A DNA stretch of 64,000 nt from Alteripontixanthobacter maritimus (GCF_003340475.1 NZ_QBKA01000002.1:1993501-2057500); one strand, 5' to 3'. Positions 8,419-17,682 are shown, counted from the stretch's first letter. Made by a program: numbers and translations. Notes: generated by a model from the sequence alone, not told the origin.

Positions 8419-10228
8419 CGGCATCGCCGCGCGGATCGATCTCATCCAGTTTGCGCGCCATCTTGTCGACCAGCGCGCGCGCCACTTCCAGCTTGGGCAT
8501 GGTGTCGAATGCATCCGTGCCCGCTTCCGTCACGATATGGACGCGGTTCTCATCGCCGCCCATCACGCCATCCGAAACATCGTTCGCCACGATCCAGTCG
8601 GCACCCTTGCGCTTGCGCTTGGTACGGGCGTTGTCGACCACATTCTGCGTTTCGGCGGCGAAGCCTACCAGCAGCTTGGGGCGCTGGCCGCCGGATGCGA
8701 CATTAGCGAGGATATCAGGGTTTTCTTCCAGCATCAGCGCAGGAGGTGCGCTGCCGCGTTTCTTCATCTTCTGGTCCGCATAGTCGCGCGTGCGCCAGTC
8801 CGCCACGGCAGCCACCATCACCGCGATATCGGCAGGAAGCGCGCCGCGCACGGCATCGGCCATTTCGCGCGCCGATTCCACGTCGACCCGGTCAACTCCG
8901 CGCGGCGTGGTCAGATTAACAGGCCCGGCCACCAGCGTCACTCGCGCGCCGGCATGGGCGGCGGCGGCGGCAATGGAAAAGCCCTGCTTCCCGCTGGAGC
9001 GGTTGGCGATATAGCGCACCGGATCGATTGGCTCGTGCGTGGGCCCGGCCGTGACCAGCACGTGGCGGCCATAGAGCAGGCGGTGCTCCGGATCGGTATC
9101 GAAATCGGGCTGGCCCCATAGCGGGTCGCTCTCGGGACTTTCATCTACCGCTTCTTCGGCAAACGGTTCGGGCGCCGCATCGCCTGCGCCTGTATGCACC
9201 GTATGGTTGATTGCCTCGGCATCGGTAGGGGGAGCGGCACGCCCTGCGCCCTTCTGTGCCAGCAGAGGTCCTGCCGAGACGGCAGTGTCAGTGGCACTAT
9301 CGGCGGATTTTGCAATGGCCGGTTCGGCAGGGACATCTTCGTTGGCAATGGTCTCGCCATTATCGAGCGTCTCAGCTTCTTCCGCCCATTCGGCAGGTTC
9401 GCCCGATTCGGCAAAATCTTCCTGTTCGAGTTCAGCCTCGATCTCTTCGGCAGAGCGGCGCGGCGTGGTGCGTCCGATCAGCGATGAGAGCATTCCGCCG
9501 AACCCGCCGACCTTTTCTTCGTTCTCGGCCTGGCCCTCGCCCGTTTCGACTTCATGTGCCTCGGGCTCGGCCTCGATGGCTTGCATCAGGCTTGCATTGC
9601 CTTGCGGAGTACCAACCGTACCCGCATCGATTTCCAGCAGACCGGCAATTTCGCGCCAGACATTGTCCGGTTCGGGCAACCGGCCGGGGCCGAATTCGCC
9701 GCACGCCATTTCGCCGTCATCGGGTTGCATCACGTGGACGCCCGCCTGCCGCAGCCATTCGACGTTGCGCTGCGTGGCCTTATGCTCCCACATCCGCACG
9801 TTCATTGCGGGCACGGCCATAACCGGCTTGTTCGTCGCGAGGACCAGCGTCGAAGCGAGATCATCAGCGATGCCGGCCGCCATCTTGGCCATCATGTTGG
9901 CGGTGGCGGGGCAGACCACGATCAGGTCGGCTTCCCGGCTCAATTCGATATGGCCCATCTCGGCCTCGTCCTTGAGGTCCCACAGGGTGGTATAGACCGG
10001 CTTGCCCGAAAGCGCGGCGAGCGACATCGGGGTGACGAACTCGCGCCCGCCCTCGGTCAGCACGCATGTTACCGAACCCCCGGCGCGGCGGATCATTCGC
10101 ACCAGCTCGCAAGACTTGTAAGCGGCGATACCGCCGCCAATCACCAGCAGGATCTTAGGCCCCGTCATGCGCGCGTCATGCGCTCCCTCGAAATCGTCTG
10201 TCATTACATTCATTGCGTAACCGTGCAT
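8411..10228 (-). CDS. coaBC: Bifunctional CoaBC with a long acidic linker
   Basis: The 605-residue flavoprotein carries the two enzymes that make 4'-phosphopantetheine in CoA synthesis. CoaC (decarboxylase, about 21-200) has [33 protein letters not shown] and the PAMNVRMW signature with FMN-site asparagine. CoaB (synthetase, about 385-605) has [22 protein letters not shown] and [15 protein letters not shown]. The domains are usually adjacent in a ~400-residue protein. Here ~180 Glu/Ala/Pro-rich residues (202-382) separate them. The start is uncertain: ATG codons at 10228, 10213, 10204 and 10168 are in frame, and the conserved fold begins at the last. Confidence 0.93.
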   Translation of the reverse strand: MHGYAMNVMTDDFEGAHDARMTGPKILLVIGGGIAAYKSCELVRMIRRAGGSVTCVLTEGGREFVTPMSLAALSGKPVYTTLWDLKDEAEMGHIELSREADLIVVCPATANMMAKMAAGIADDLASTLVLATNKPVMAVPAMNVRMWEHKATQRNVEWLRQAGVHVMQPDDGEMACGEFGPGRLPEPDNVWREIAGLLEIDAGTVGTPQGNASLMQAIEAEPEAHEVETGEGQAENEEKVGGFGGMLSSLIGRTTPRRSAEEIEAELEQEDFAESGEPAEWAEEAETLDNGETIANEDVPAEPAIAKSADSATDTAVSAGPLLAQKGAGRAAPPTDAEAINHTVHTGAGDAAPEPFAEEAVDESPESDPLWGQPDFDTDPEHRLLYGRHVLVTAGPTHEPIDPVRYIANRSSGKQGFSIAAAAAHAGARVTLVAGPVNLTTPRGVDRVDVESAREMADAVRGALPADIAVMVAAVADWRTRDYADQKMKKRGSAPPALMLEENPDILANVASGGQRPKLLVGFAAETQNVVDNARTKRKRKGADWIVANDVSDGVMGGDENRVHIVTEAGTDAFDTMPKLEVARALVDKMARKLDEIDPRGDADA

Positions 10229-10378
10229 CGGCCATCAGGCCAGCCCCCATGCATCGCTGCTATCCGGACGGCGGCGGTACACAGGATAGTAAATTTAAAA
10301 CTGGCGAAACATGGTAAATGCGCCTTAACTCTTGCGGCAACGATAGTATGCGACGCGCATGCTTCAGGGGAATATTCA

Positions 10379-10783
10379 ATGATTTTGCTTCTGCGTGCCG
10401 CGCTGTTCGTGGCCGGAATGATAATGGTGATGCAGGGGATCGGCTTCCTCGTCACTCCTGAAACCGCAGCTGACAGCCTGGGCGCCGCAGTCGGCGATAC
10501 GCGCAGTCTGGCCGTGCTTCGTGCCGATATGACCGCGTTCTTCGTGGTTGCGGGCGGTGCGATGCTTTGGGGAGCATGGCAGCGCAGTGGCGGAGCGCTG
10601 GTGGTGTCCGCGATGTTGCTGTCCATCGCTTTCCTGGGCCGCATGGTCAGCGCCTTTGCCGACGGGACGTATGAGGGGTTCTGGTTGCCAATGCTGCTGG
10701 AGGCGCTGTTCGTGCTGCTCAGCCTGTTGGGCGCGAAAATGCTGCCGGTGAAGCGCAGCGGACTGCAATCGCTGGGCGTCTAG
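10379..10783 (+). CDS. Small four-helix membrane protein (DUF4345-like)
   Basis: The 134-residue protein has four hydrophobic segments (about residues 3-25, 48-66, 72-90, 101-119) with the TPETAADSLG and RADMTAFFVVAGGAMLWGAW pattern of small DUF4345-like membrane proteins. Its function is unknown. The ATG at 10379 has AGGGGA 7 nt upstream; a longer frame reaching back to 9554 only shadows coaBC. It is divergent from coaBC and converges on ubiB, ending 1 bp before the ubiB stop. The family assignment is from memory of the pattern and is tentative. Confidence 0.7.
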   Translation: MILLLRAALFVAGMIMVMQGIGFLVTPETAADSLGAAVGDTRSLAVLRADMTAFFVVAGGAMLWGAWQRSGGALVVSAMLLSIAFLGRMVSAFADGTYEGFWLPMLLEALFVLLSLLGAKMLPVKRSGLQSLGV

Positions 10784-10784
10784 G

Positions 10785-12341
10785 TTAAAACAGCCAGCCA
10801 AGCGCGGTGGCAGTGGCTACCGCGCCGCCACCCAGAACGGCTGCCAGCACCAGCGCAGGCCAGCGCCGCGCCTCTCTGGTACGGCGTTCCCAAATCAGCT
10901 CGATCTCCGGTACGGGCGGCTGTTCGGGCGCGCCGCCCTTGGCCGGGAAGCGCTCCTCGATCCGCCGAATCAGCTGCGGCAGGCGCAGCAGCGTTTCACC
11001 ATCTTCGCGCAGGCGTTCCGCAATCATTGCTTCCGGGCCCAGCTCGTCCCGGATCCAACTGCGGACGTAAGGCGCGCTGACGTCCCACATATTGATATCG
11101 GGGTCGAGCTGGGTCGCGATACCTTCGACCATCACCATCGTTTTTTGCAGCAGCAGCAGATGCGGCTGGGTCTGCATGTCGAAATCGCGGGTGATGGCGA
11201 ACAACCCGTCCAGCATCTGGCCCACCGAAAGCTCGCTGACAGGCTTGCCGCGCATCGGTTCGCCGACAGCGCGCAGGGCAGTCGCGAATTCCTCTACCGA
11301 ATGATAGCTGGGCACATATTGCGCTTCGAAATGGATTTCCGCGACGCGTTTGTAATTGCCGGTAGTCAGGCCATACAGGATTTCCGCCAGCCATTGCCGT
11401 GCCTGCCGGTCGATCCGGCCCATAATGCCGAAATCGATCGCCGCAATCGTGCCGTCCGCTTTCACGAACAGGTTCCCTTGATGCATGTCAGCGTGGAAGA
11501 ACCCCGCGCTAATGGCTTGGGTAAGGAAGGCCAGCACCAGCCGGTTGGCAAGTTCGGGCAGATCGTGTCCCGCGTCCAGCAAGGCGGCACGGTCCGATAT
11601 CTTGATACCGTCCACCCAGTCGATCGTCATCACCCGGCCATTGGTGCGGTCCCAGTCGATCGCAGGCACTTCGTAGCCGGGAAAATGCGCCATCGCCTCG
11701 CCCAGCTCGCTGGCTGATGCCGCCTCGCGCCGCAGATCGAGTTCGCGGTTGGTCCAGCGTTTGAAATTGGCAATGGTCAGCGCCGGGCGCAGCCGCGATG
11801 CCTCCCCGCCCAGCGCCTCGACATGGGCTGCGGCCCATTCATAGGTGGCGATATCGCGGGCGAGCTGTTCGCGGATGCCGGGGCGCTGCACCTTCACGGC
11901 AACCTCGCGGCCTTCGGTGGTGGTCGCGCGATGAACCTGCGCGATGGACGCGGAGCCGACCGGCTCCGGATCGAACGCGCTGAACAGGTCCTCGATCGGG
12001 CGCTGGAAGCTGGATTCGATGGCGCGGCGAATGGCGCCTGGGTCTTCGGGCGGTAGCTGGTCCTGCAGACTGAGAAGGTTGTGGGCCGCCTCCTCCCCGA
12101 CCAGATCGGGCCTAGTGGCAAGCGATTGCCCCAGCTTGATTGCGGCTGGGCCGATGGCGCGGAATGCGGCGGCGTAATCGGGCTGCGCCTTTTGCGACGT
12201 GCCGAAGCGCGCGATACGCACCATCCGGCTCACCTGCGGCGGCGTGTTTGGGTCGCGCTCGATCCCGCGCAACGCGCCATGCCGCGCGGCGGTGCGGCCC
12301 CATTTCAGAAGCCGCCAAATATGCGTGGAAGGCCGCGTCAC
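10785..12341 (-). CDS. ubiB: UbiB-type ABC1 atypical kinase
   Basis: The 518-residue protein belongs to the ABC1/ADCK/UbiB atypical kinases needed for aerobic ubiquinone synthesis. It has the KxGQ motif (IKLGQSLATRPDL), the Ala-rich nucleotide loop (PVGSASIAQVHRA), VKVQRPG, the catalytic HADMHQGNLFV and the IDFGIMG equivalent of DFG. The C-terminus has a hydrophobic segment (ALVLAAVLGGGAVATATALGW), as expected for membrane anchoring. It begins 4 bp after ubiE, so the two form an operon. UbiB has ATPase rather than protein-kinase activity. Confidence 0.94.
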   Translation of the reverse strand: MTRPSTHIWRLLKWGRTAARHGALRGIERDPNTPPQVSRMVRIARFGTSQKAQPDYAAAFRAIGPAAIKLGQSLATRPDLVGEEAAHNLLSLQDQLPPEDPGAIRRAIESSFQRPIEDLFSAFDPEPVGSASIAQVHRATTTEGREVAVKVQRPGIREQLARDIATYEWAAAHVEALGGEASRLRPALTIANFKRWTNRELDLRREAASASELGEAMAHFPGYEVPAIDWDRTNGRVMTIDWVDGIKISDRAALLDAGHDLPELANRLVLAFLTQAISAGFFHADMHQGNLFVKADGTIAAIDFGIMGRIDRQARQWLAEILYGLTTGNYKRVAEIHFEAQYVPSYHSVEEFATALRAVGEPMRGKPVSELSVGQMLDGLFAITRDFDMQTQPHLLLLQKTMVMVEGIATQLDPDINMWDVSAPYVRSWIRDELGPEAMIAERLREDGETLLRLPQLIRRIEERFPAKGGAPEQPPVPEIELIWERRTREARRWPALVLAAVLGGGAVATATALGWLF

Positions 12342-12345
12342 AGGA

Positions 12346-13137
12346 TTACAGTTTCCACCCGGAATGGATCGCCACGGCGCCGCCCAGAATCGGCTCGACC
12401 TTCGTCTGGCAGAAGCCCGCGCCTTGTATCATCGCCTCGAACTGTGGCGGTTTCGGAAACCGGCGGATCGATTCGGCGAGGTAGCGATAGGAATCCTCGT
12501 CGCCTGCAATAACCCCGCCGATCTTCGGCATGATCCTGTGCGAATAGGCGTCGTAAGCCTGCTTGAAACCGGGCCAGCTGGTGGTGGAAAACTCCATGCA
12601 GAAGAACCGCCCGCCATGCTTCAGCACGCGATACGCCTCTGCCAGCGCGCGGTCGATATGGGTCACGTTGCGAATGCCGAAAACGATGGTATAGGCATCG
12701 TATTGGCGTGCAGGATAAGTGAGGCTTTCCGCGTTCTGGCACGACCAGCTAAGCCCGCCTTCCGCATCGTCAATCCCGCGAGCCATCGCGCGTTCGATGC
12801 CCACATCCAGCATATCCTGGTTGATATCCGCAACCGTCACTTCGGCCCCGCGCGCGGCCATGCGGAACGCCACGTCGCCGGTGCCGCCTGCCATGTCGAG
12901 GGTCGCTTCGCCCGGTTGCGGTTTGACGCGGCGCACGAAACGGTCTTTCCACAAACGGTGCATCCCGCCCGACATCGCATCGTTCATGATGTCGTATTTG
13001 GAAGCGACGCTGGAAAACAGGTCGCCAACACGTTGGGTTTTGTCCGCTGGATCGACGGTTTCATAACCGAACGAGCTGGACATGCTTGCCGCTGGTGAAG
13101 CGCCAGTGCTTCCGGACGTGGAATTGGTATCGGGCAT
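12346..13137 (-). CDS. ubiE: Demethylmenaquinone/2-polyprenyl benzoquinol methyltransferase
   Basis: The 263-residue SAM-dependent C-methyltransferase of ubiquinone (and menaquinone, if made) synthesis shows the family motifs SKYDIMNDAMSGGMHRLWK, the SAM-binding DMAGGTGDVAFRMA, GIRNVTHIDRALAEAYRVLK and GGRFFCMEFS. The ATG at 13137 is chosen because the sequence upstream of it is the divergent mutM region. The first ~20 residues (Ser/Thr-rich) are extra to the conserved domain. It is first in the ubiE-ubiB operon, with 55 bp separating it from the mutM start. Confidence 0.95.
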   Translation of the reverse strand: MPDTNSTSGSTGASPAASMSSSFGYETVDPADKTQRVGDLFSSVASKYDIMNDAMSGGMHRLWKDRFVRRVKPQPGEATLDMAGGTGDVAFRMAARGAEVTVADINQDMLDVGIERAMARGIDDAEGGLSWSCQNAESLTYPARQYDAYTIVFGIRNVTHIDRALAEAYRVLKHGGRFFCMEFSTTSWPGFKQAYDAYSHRIMPKIGGVIAGDEDSYRYLAESIRRFPKPPQFEAMIQGAGFCQTKVEPILGGAVAIHSGWKL

Positions 13138-13192
13138 GGCCCCGGCCTTAGGGCTATTTCGGCCGCTCGCAAAGGCTGTTAGGTGCACCGCC

Positions 13193-14020
13193 ATGCCCGA
13201 ATTGCCCGAAGTCGAGACCACCGTGCGCGGCCTGGCGCGCTTTCTGGAAGGGGAGCGGCTGGAACGCGTGCAACTGAACCGCGCCGACCTGCGCTTCCCC
13301 TTCCCCGAAGGTCTGGTGCAATCACTCACCGGCGCGCGGGTAACGACCATGGGCCGGCGCGCGAAATACGGACTGATCGGCACCGACCGCGACCAGACTT
13401 TCATCTTCCATCTCGGAATGAGCGGGCGCTGGCGGATCGACCCCGCGGACGACGAAAAGCACGATCATATGGTGATCGAGACGGCCACCCATCGCTTCGC
13501 TCTCAATGACCCGCGCCGCTTCGGTTATGTCGACCTCGTCGATACGCCGCGCCTGATGAACTGGCCTGCATTTGCCGTGATGGGGCCGGAACCGCTGGGC
13601 GAGGCGTTGACGGCGGAGCACCTTCATGCCGCGCTGGAAGGACGCAGCCAGGCAATCAAGCTGCTGCTGCTTGATCAGCGGATCGTGGCCGGTCTTGGCA
13701 ATATCTATGTGTGCGAGGCGCTGTTCCGTGCCGGCATCCATCCCCGCAAGGCAGGCGGCAAGGTGTCGCGCCCGGCATTGCGAAGGTTGGTGCCCGCGAT
13801 TCGCGAAGTGCTGGAACAGTCGATCGTCGACGGCGGATCGTCCTTGCGAGACTATGCCGCGCCCGACGGCCAGCTTGGTTATTTCGCTACACGGTTTGCT
13901 GTGTATGGGCGCGAGGGAGAGCTCTGCCAGCGCGCCGAATGCGCGGCGGATGGCCGTGTGATCCGGCGCGTGGTGCAAGGCGGGCGCAGCACATGGTTCT
14001 GTCCGCGCTGCCAGCGATAA
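13193..14020 (+). CDS. mutM: Formamidopyrimidine-DNA glycosylase
   Basis: The 275-residue bifunctional glycosylase/AP lyase removes 8-oxoguanine and Fapy lesions. The mature N-terminal proline nucleophile and catalytic glutamate are in MPELPEVET, the H2TH region is around QSIVDGGSSLRDYAAPDGQLGYF, and the C-terminal zinc finger uses CQRAEC and CPRC (residues about 250-273). The ATG at 13193 is fixed by the need for MPE; a longer frame to 13082 is inside the divergent ubiE. The ubiE-mutM divergence is common in alphaproteobacteria. Confidence 0.97.
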   Translation: MPELPEVETTVRGLARFLEGERLERVQLNRADLRFPFPEGLVQSLTGARVTTMGRRAKYGLIGTDRDQTFIFHLGMSGRWRIDPADDEKHDHMVIETATHRFALNDPRRFGYVDLVDTPRLMNWPAFAVMGPEPLGEALTAEHLHAALEGRSQAIKLLLLDQRIVAGLGNIYVCEALFRAGIHPRKAGGKVSRPALRRLVPAIREVLEQSIVDGGSSLRDYAAPDGQLGYFATRFAVYGREGELCQRAECAADGRVIRRVVQGGRSTWFCPRCQR

Positions 14021-14075
14021 GGAGGCCTTAGTGTTTTGAACCGGCGGGAGAGCACCATAAACCGCCCGCAATTCC

Positions 14076-14104
14076 TTGACGCGGCTGCTCCTACTGCCTA
14101 TGTG
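14076..14104 (+). promoter_or_regulatory. Probable rpsT promoter
   Basis: TTGACG at 14076-14081 and TATGTG at 14099-14104 are spaced by 17 bp, close to a sigma-70 consensus. This would give a leader of about 100 nt before the rpsT ATG at 14211. Assigned by eye only. Confidence 0.5.
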
Positions 14105-14210
14105 GCCTGCCTTCCGGTGGCTTGCCGCCGATCCAATGACATATTCGCCCGTCTGAACTGCGCTGCAATATCGCACGCGTGACCATCCGGGCCGCAAAGC
14201 AGGACGATAC

Positions 14211-14471
14211 ATGGCCAATACGCCGCAAGCCAAGAAGCGCATCCGTCGCAACAACCGCCGCGCCGAAGTGAACGGTGCCCGCATGAGCCGCATCCGCACC
14301 TTTTTGAAGCGTGTGGAAGCCGCCATCGAAAGCGGTAATGCAGACGATGCCAAGACCGCCTTGCGCGCTGCGCAGCCAGAACTGGCTCGGGGCGTAGCTC
14401 GCGGTGTGTTCCACAAGAACACCGCTTCGCGCAAAATGTCGCGCCTTTCGAAGCGTGTGTCTGCGCTGTAA
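14211..14471 (+). CDS. rpsT: 30S ribosomal protein S20
   Basis: This 86-residue basic protein has the S20 pattern: [17 protein letters not shown] at the start, [16 protein letters not shown] in the middle and [15 protein letters not shown] at the end. It binds 16S rRNA and stabilises 30S assembly. AGGA lies 8 nt before the ATG at 14211. It lies upstream of dnaA in the same direction, separated by a terminator, an arrangement frequent in alphaproteobacteria. Confidence 0.98.
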   Translation: MANTPQAKKRIRRNNRRAEVNGARMSRIRTFLKRVEAAIESGNADDAKTALRAAQPELARGVARGVFHKNTASRKMSRLSKRVSAL

Positions 14472-15077
14472 GCGCCGGCTTCATTTCCTACCTTCCGGTG
14501 GTCCAGGCGCGAATCGCTTAATCCCCCCGGAACAGGCCAGGCATCCTTTGCGATGCTGGCGAATCGATCCAGCCGGTGCATACGCGCCGGCTTTTTCGTT
14601 TGTATCATCCTTAACGCGGGCGGGCTGCGATATGCCCCATCGCCTGCCTCCACTTTAGCAGCTGCGCAGGCGATCCGGGCAAACCCTAGGATGCTCCGCG
14701 ATTCGCAGCTCGTAAGACCGCGTTTCTCGGAGCCGCTATTGGTCCAAACCCAAGGTAAACAGGGTGTTTAACGGCAGCCTGCGGGCTTGCTTCGGTCAAG
14801 AATTTTATTTCAGTTTTTTTACGGATTGGAGCCTTGATCAAGGCCGCCGCTAAAGGCAGTAAGTTGCTTATCGGACAGGGCTGTTACCGCCCTTCCAATT
14901 GAATAAACGAGTGTTTCGAACGCAAGCTGAGAGGCGGTTAAAACCGCATTTTTCGGCGTGGGCGAAGCTGTGATTAAAACCGCGAAATGCGGGACTCGCG
15001 GCAGGCGTTTGCCAAACACCCGGCAGGGCGGGACCGCGCGGCGATCAAGCTGGCGCGAACTTGAGGATGATGGGGCT
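14472..15077. other. rpsT-dnaA intergenic region
   Basis: These 606 bp hold the rpsT terminator and an AT-rich run with poly-T at 14799-14820. They also hold a short hairpin followed by ATTTTT (14934-14953) and two copies of TTAAAACCGC at 14938-14947 and 14974-14983 (36 bp apart). I see no consensus DnaA box (TTATCCACA) and no coding frame with support, so it is not called an origin. The dnaA promoter should be here, but I cannot fix it. Confidence 0.5.
14571..14596 (+). terminator. Intrinsic terminator of rpsT
   Basis: A 9-bp stem (14571-14579 against 14584-14592, one G-T pair) with loop ATAC is followed by a T run and TTCGTTTG. It lies 100 bp beyond the rpsT stop and separates it from dnaA. 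Confidence 0.85.
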
Positions 15078-16490
15078 ATGGAAGATATCGAAGCGGTTAA
15101 TCTCGCGGCCGACTGGTCGGATATCAGCCAGGGTCTGCGCAAGGATCTCGGCCACCAGTTGCACAGCCAGTGGATCAAACCGATCCAGGTCGGCGGATTT
15201 TGCAAGGATACCGGAACGCTCGATCTTTTCCTGCCCACCGATTTCAGCGCCAACTGGGTGCAGGACCGCTTTGCCGACCGCCTGAGCCTGGCCTGGAAGA
15301 TTGCCCGCAGCGAAGTGCGCAATGTGCGAATCGCTGTGCATCCCGGCCGCCGCAAATTGCCCGAACTGCAACTTGGCGGCAGGCAGGCTGCCAATGATGG
15401 CGGCGGCGGAATGGCTGGCGGCGCGGCTGCGGGCGGCGATACCGGTTACACCCATGGACTGTCGGGCCCCGTCGGGCTCGATCCTTCGTTGACCTTTGCC
15501 GCGTTCGTCACGGGTGAGGCAAATGTACTTGCCTGCAATGCAGCGCAGCGCATGGCCGCCAACGAAACGCCGCAATTCTCTCCGCTCTATCTCAAGGGCG
15601 CGACCGGCCAGGGCAAGACGCATTTGATGCACGCCATCGGCCACGCGTATCTGGCGCATCATCCACGCGCCCGGATCTTCTACTGCAGCGCCGAACGGTT
15701 CATGGTGCAATTCGTGCAGGCGCTGAAATCCGGCCAGACAATGGAATTCAAGGCCCGCCTGCGCAGTTTCGACCTGCTGCTGGTGGACGACCTGCAATTC
15801 ATCATCGGCAAGGCCAGCGCGCAGGAAGAACTGCTTTACACGATCGACGCGCTGCTGGCGGAAGGCAAACGGCTGGTCTTTGCTGCCGATCGCGCTCCGC
15901 AGGCGCTCGATGGGGTGGAGCCGCGCTTGCTCAGCCGTCTTTCGATGGGTCTTGTCGCCGATATCCAGCCAGCCGATATCGAGCTGCGCCGTTCGATCCT
16001 GGAAGCGCGGCTTACACGGTTTGCACCGCTTGCCGTGCCTGCCGACGTGATCGATTTCCTCGCCCGCACTGTGACCCGCAATGTCCGTGAGCTGATCGGC
16101 GGCCTCAACAAGCTGATCGCCTATGCCCAGCTGACCGGGCAGGAGGTGTCTCTGGCGCTGGCGGAAGACCAGTTGACCGATATTCTGTCGGCCAACCGCC
16201 GCCGTATCACGATCGATGAAATCCAGCGCACCGTCTGCCAGTTCTATCGCATCGACCGCAGCGAAATGAGTTCCAAGCGCCGCGCCCGCGCTGTGGTCCG
16301 CCCGCGCCAGGTGGCGATGTACCTCGCGAAGAAGCTAACCCCGCGCAGCTACCCCGAAATCGGCCGCAAGTTCGGCGGCCGCGATCATTCCACCGTGATC
16401 CATGCCGTGCGCCTGATCGAAGACCTGCGCACCCGCGATGCCGATATGGACGGCGATGTGCGGAGCCTGCTGCGCCAGCTGGAAAGCTGA
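15078..16490 (+). CDS. dnaA: Chromosomal replication initiator DnaA
   Basis: The 470-residue AAA+ initiator has all four domains. Domain I (residues 1-80) is followed by a short Gly/Ala-rich linker (~105-130). The AAA+ module has Walker A GATGQGKTHLMHAIGH, Walker B LLLVDDLQFI and sensor 2. Domain IV has the DNA-binding helix-turn-helix and the signature GRDHSTVIHAVRLIEDL. The ATG at 15078 is preceded by GGGG and AGGA; a frame extending to 14958 adds 40 unlikely residues. No dnaN follows. Instead a structured repeat element lies directly after the stop. Confidence 0.97.
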   Translation: MEDIEAVNLAADWSDISQGLRKDLGHQLHSQWIKPIQVGGFCKDTGTLDLFLPTDFSANWVQDRFADRLSLAWKIARSEVRNVRIAVHPGRRKLPELQLGGRQAANDGGGGMAGGAAAGGDTGYTHGLSGPVGLDPSLTFAAFVTGEANVLACNAAQRMAANETPQFSPLYLKGATGQGKTHLMHAIGHAYLAHHPRARIFYCSAERFMVQFVQALKSGQTMEFKARLRSFDLLLVDDLQFIIGKASAQEELLYTIDALLAEGKRLVFAADRAPQALDGVEPRLLSRLSMGLVADIQPADIELRRSILEARLTRFAPLAVPADVIDFLARTVTRNVRELIGGLNKLIAYAQLTGQEVSLALAEDQLTDILSANRRRITIDEIQRTVCQFYRIDRSEMSSKRRARAVVRPRQVAMYLAKKLTPRSYPEIGRKFGGRDHSTVIHAVRLIEDLRTRDADMDGDVRSLLRQLES

Positions 16491-16500
16491 GGGGTGTTTT

Positions 16501-16850
16501 AGTTTTGCCTCAAGTGGTGGTGGGAGTTTCTTGTTTAGCCTCAAGCGCCGGCGGTCGCATTCGCTCCCTTAGGCTATCCTCGCTTCGCTGCGGGCGGCCC
16601 TTTGGGCCTATGACTGCCGTGACCTGGAACCGGGTTCAAGATTGCGAGGATAGCGCTAATTCCGTTTGCGACCAGCAAACGGCAAGCATGTCCTGAGCCT
16701 GTCGAAGGGGCCGAACGGCCGCCCGAGCTTATGTGAGGAAGCAAGGAACCCGGATGGGTTCCGCCCGCAGGGTCAAAAAAACTCCCACCCGCAAGGGTCC
16801 TAACAAAAACGCCGCCGCCTGAGGCTAAACAATACCTTCCCACCCGCCTG
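16501..16850. repeat. Structured intergenic repeat, copy 1 (after dnaA)
   Basis: This fills the gap between dnaA and the E1-like gene. The core (16531-16832) begins TTGTTTAGCCTCAAGCGCC and ends with the inverted GAGGCTAAACAA, so terminal inverted repeats are present. A second, outer/inner pair (GGTGGGAGTTT at 16518-16528 against AAACTCCCACC at 16779-16789) makes the ends look nested. Internal hairpins: CCGTTTGC/GCAAACGG with loop GACCA (16662-16682), GGCC-GAAC-GGCC (16709-16720) and GGAACCC-GGAT-GGGTTCC (16745-16762). GCTATCCTCGC near 16573 pairs with GCGAGGATAGC near 16647. No transposase is encoded. Confidence 0.85.
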
Positions 16851-16872
16851 CGGCTTACCCTAAGGCCGCGGC

Positions 16873-17682
16873 GTGACTTACAGCCCGGCCTCGCCTGAAC
16901 GACTGGACCGCTATGCGCGTCATATCGTACTGCCCGAAATTGGCGGTGCGGGGCAGTTCGCCTTGTCGCAGGCGCATGTCTGTATCGTCGGCCTTGGCGG
17001 GATCGGCAGCCCGGTGCTGCAATATCTTGCAGGCGCAGGCGTAGGTCAGTTCACCCTCATTGACGATGGCGATGTGGAAGCCAGCAACCTCCAGCGCCAG
17101 ACTATCTACGCGGCCCGCGATATTGGCCATGGGAAAGCAGTGTCCGCTCGTCGCTGGCTTGCCAATTTCGACGCTGCGCTGGAAGTCACCTTGCATGATG
17201 AGCGTGTCACGTCTGTCAATGCCGAGGCCCTGATCGGCACAGCGCAATTGGTGATCGACGGAACGGATAATTTTGCTACCCGATTGGCTGTGTCGGACGC
17301 CTGCGTGACCCAGCGAATCCCTCTGTTATCCGCCGCCATCGGACGCTTTCAGGGACAGGTGGCGGCGTTTGCGGGGCATCTCGAAGATCAGCCCTGCTAC
17401 CGCTGCTTCGTCGGCGACGCCTTTGATGCCGAGGATTGCGATACTTGCGCAGAGGACGGCGTACTTGGTGCAATGGTCGGCTGGACGGGAAGCTTTGCCG
17501 CCATGCAGGCCATACGCATCCTCCTGCAGGGTCACGCAGCGTTTGGCGGCCCTACCAATGGCGGTGCGAAAGGCGCGCCTTGGGGTCAGCTCCATTTGAT
17601 GGACGGGCTTGCCCCATCGATGCGGACCATGACTTTGCCTAAGGACCCTGCCTGCCGTGCCTGCGGCAGCTTAGAGGGCTAG
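16873..17682 (+). CDS. ThiF/MoeB/HesA-family adenylyltransferase
   Basis: The 269-residue E1-like enzyme adenylates the C-terminus of a small ubiquitin-like sulfur carrier (ThiS or MoaD type). Visible features are the nucleotide site VGLGGIGSPVLQYLAGAGVG, the catalytic-arginine region NLQRQTIY, the adenylate aspartate in VIDGTDNFATR, and two zinc-binding pairs (CYRC at about residue 176 and CRAC near the C-terminus). The start is GTG, supported by the typical MTYSPASPERLDRYARHI beginning. There is no C-terminal rhodanese domain and no carrier gene nearby, so MoeB versus ThiF cannot be decided. Its 3' end overlaps the convergent sirtuin gene by 12 bp. Confidence 0.9.
   Translation: MTYSPASPERLDRYARHIVLPEIGGAGQFALSQAHVCIVGLGGIGSPVLQYLAGAGVGQFTLIDDGDVEASNLQRQTIYAARDIGHGKAVSARRWLANFDAALEVTLHDERVTSVNAEALIGTAQLVIDGTDNFATRLAVSDACVTQRIPLLSAAIGRFQGQVAAFAGHLEDQPCYRCFVGDAFDAEDCDTCAEDGVLGAMVGWTGSFAAMQAIRILLQGHAAFGGPTNGGAKGAPWGQLHLMDGLAPSMRTMTLPKDPACRACGSLEG

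Noticed and set aside
9554-10783. A 409-residue + strand frame for the small membrane protein
   Set aside because: Only the last 134 residues, from 10379, have a ribosome-binding site and membrane segments. The rest is antisense to coaBC.
12346-13404. A 352-residue frame for UbiE
   Set aside because: The first 89 residues are antisense to mutM. The ATG at 13137 starts the conserved protein.
14472-15077. Chromosomal origin of replication upstream of dnaA
   Set aside because: No DnaA-box cluster was seen, and in many alphaproteobacteria the origin lies elsewhere (for example near hemE).
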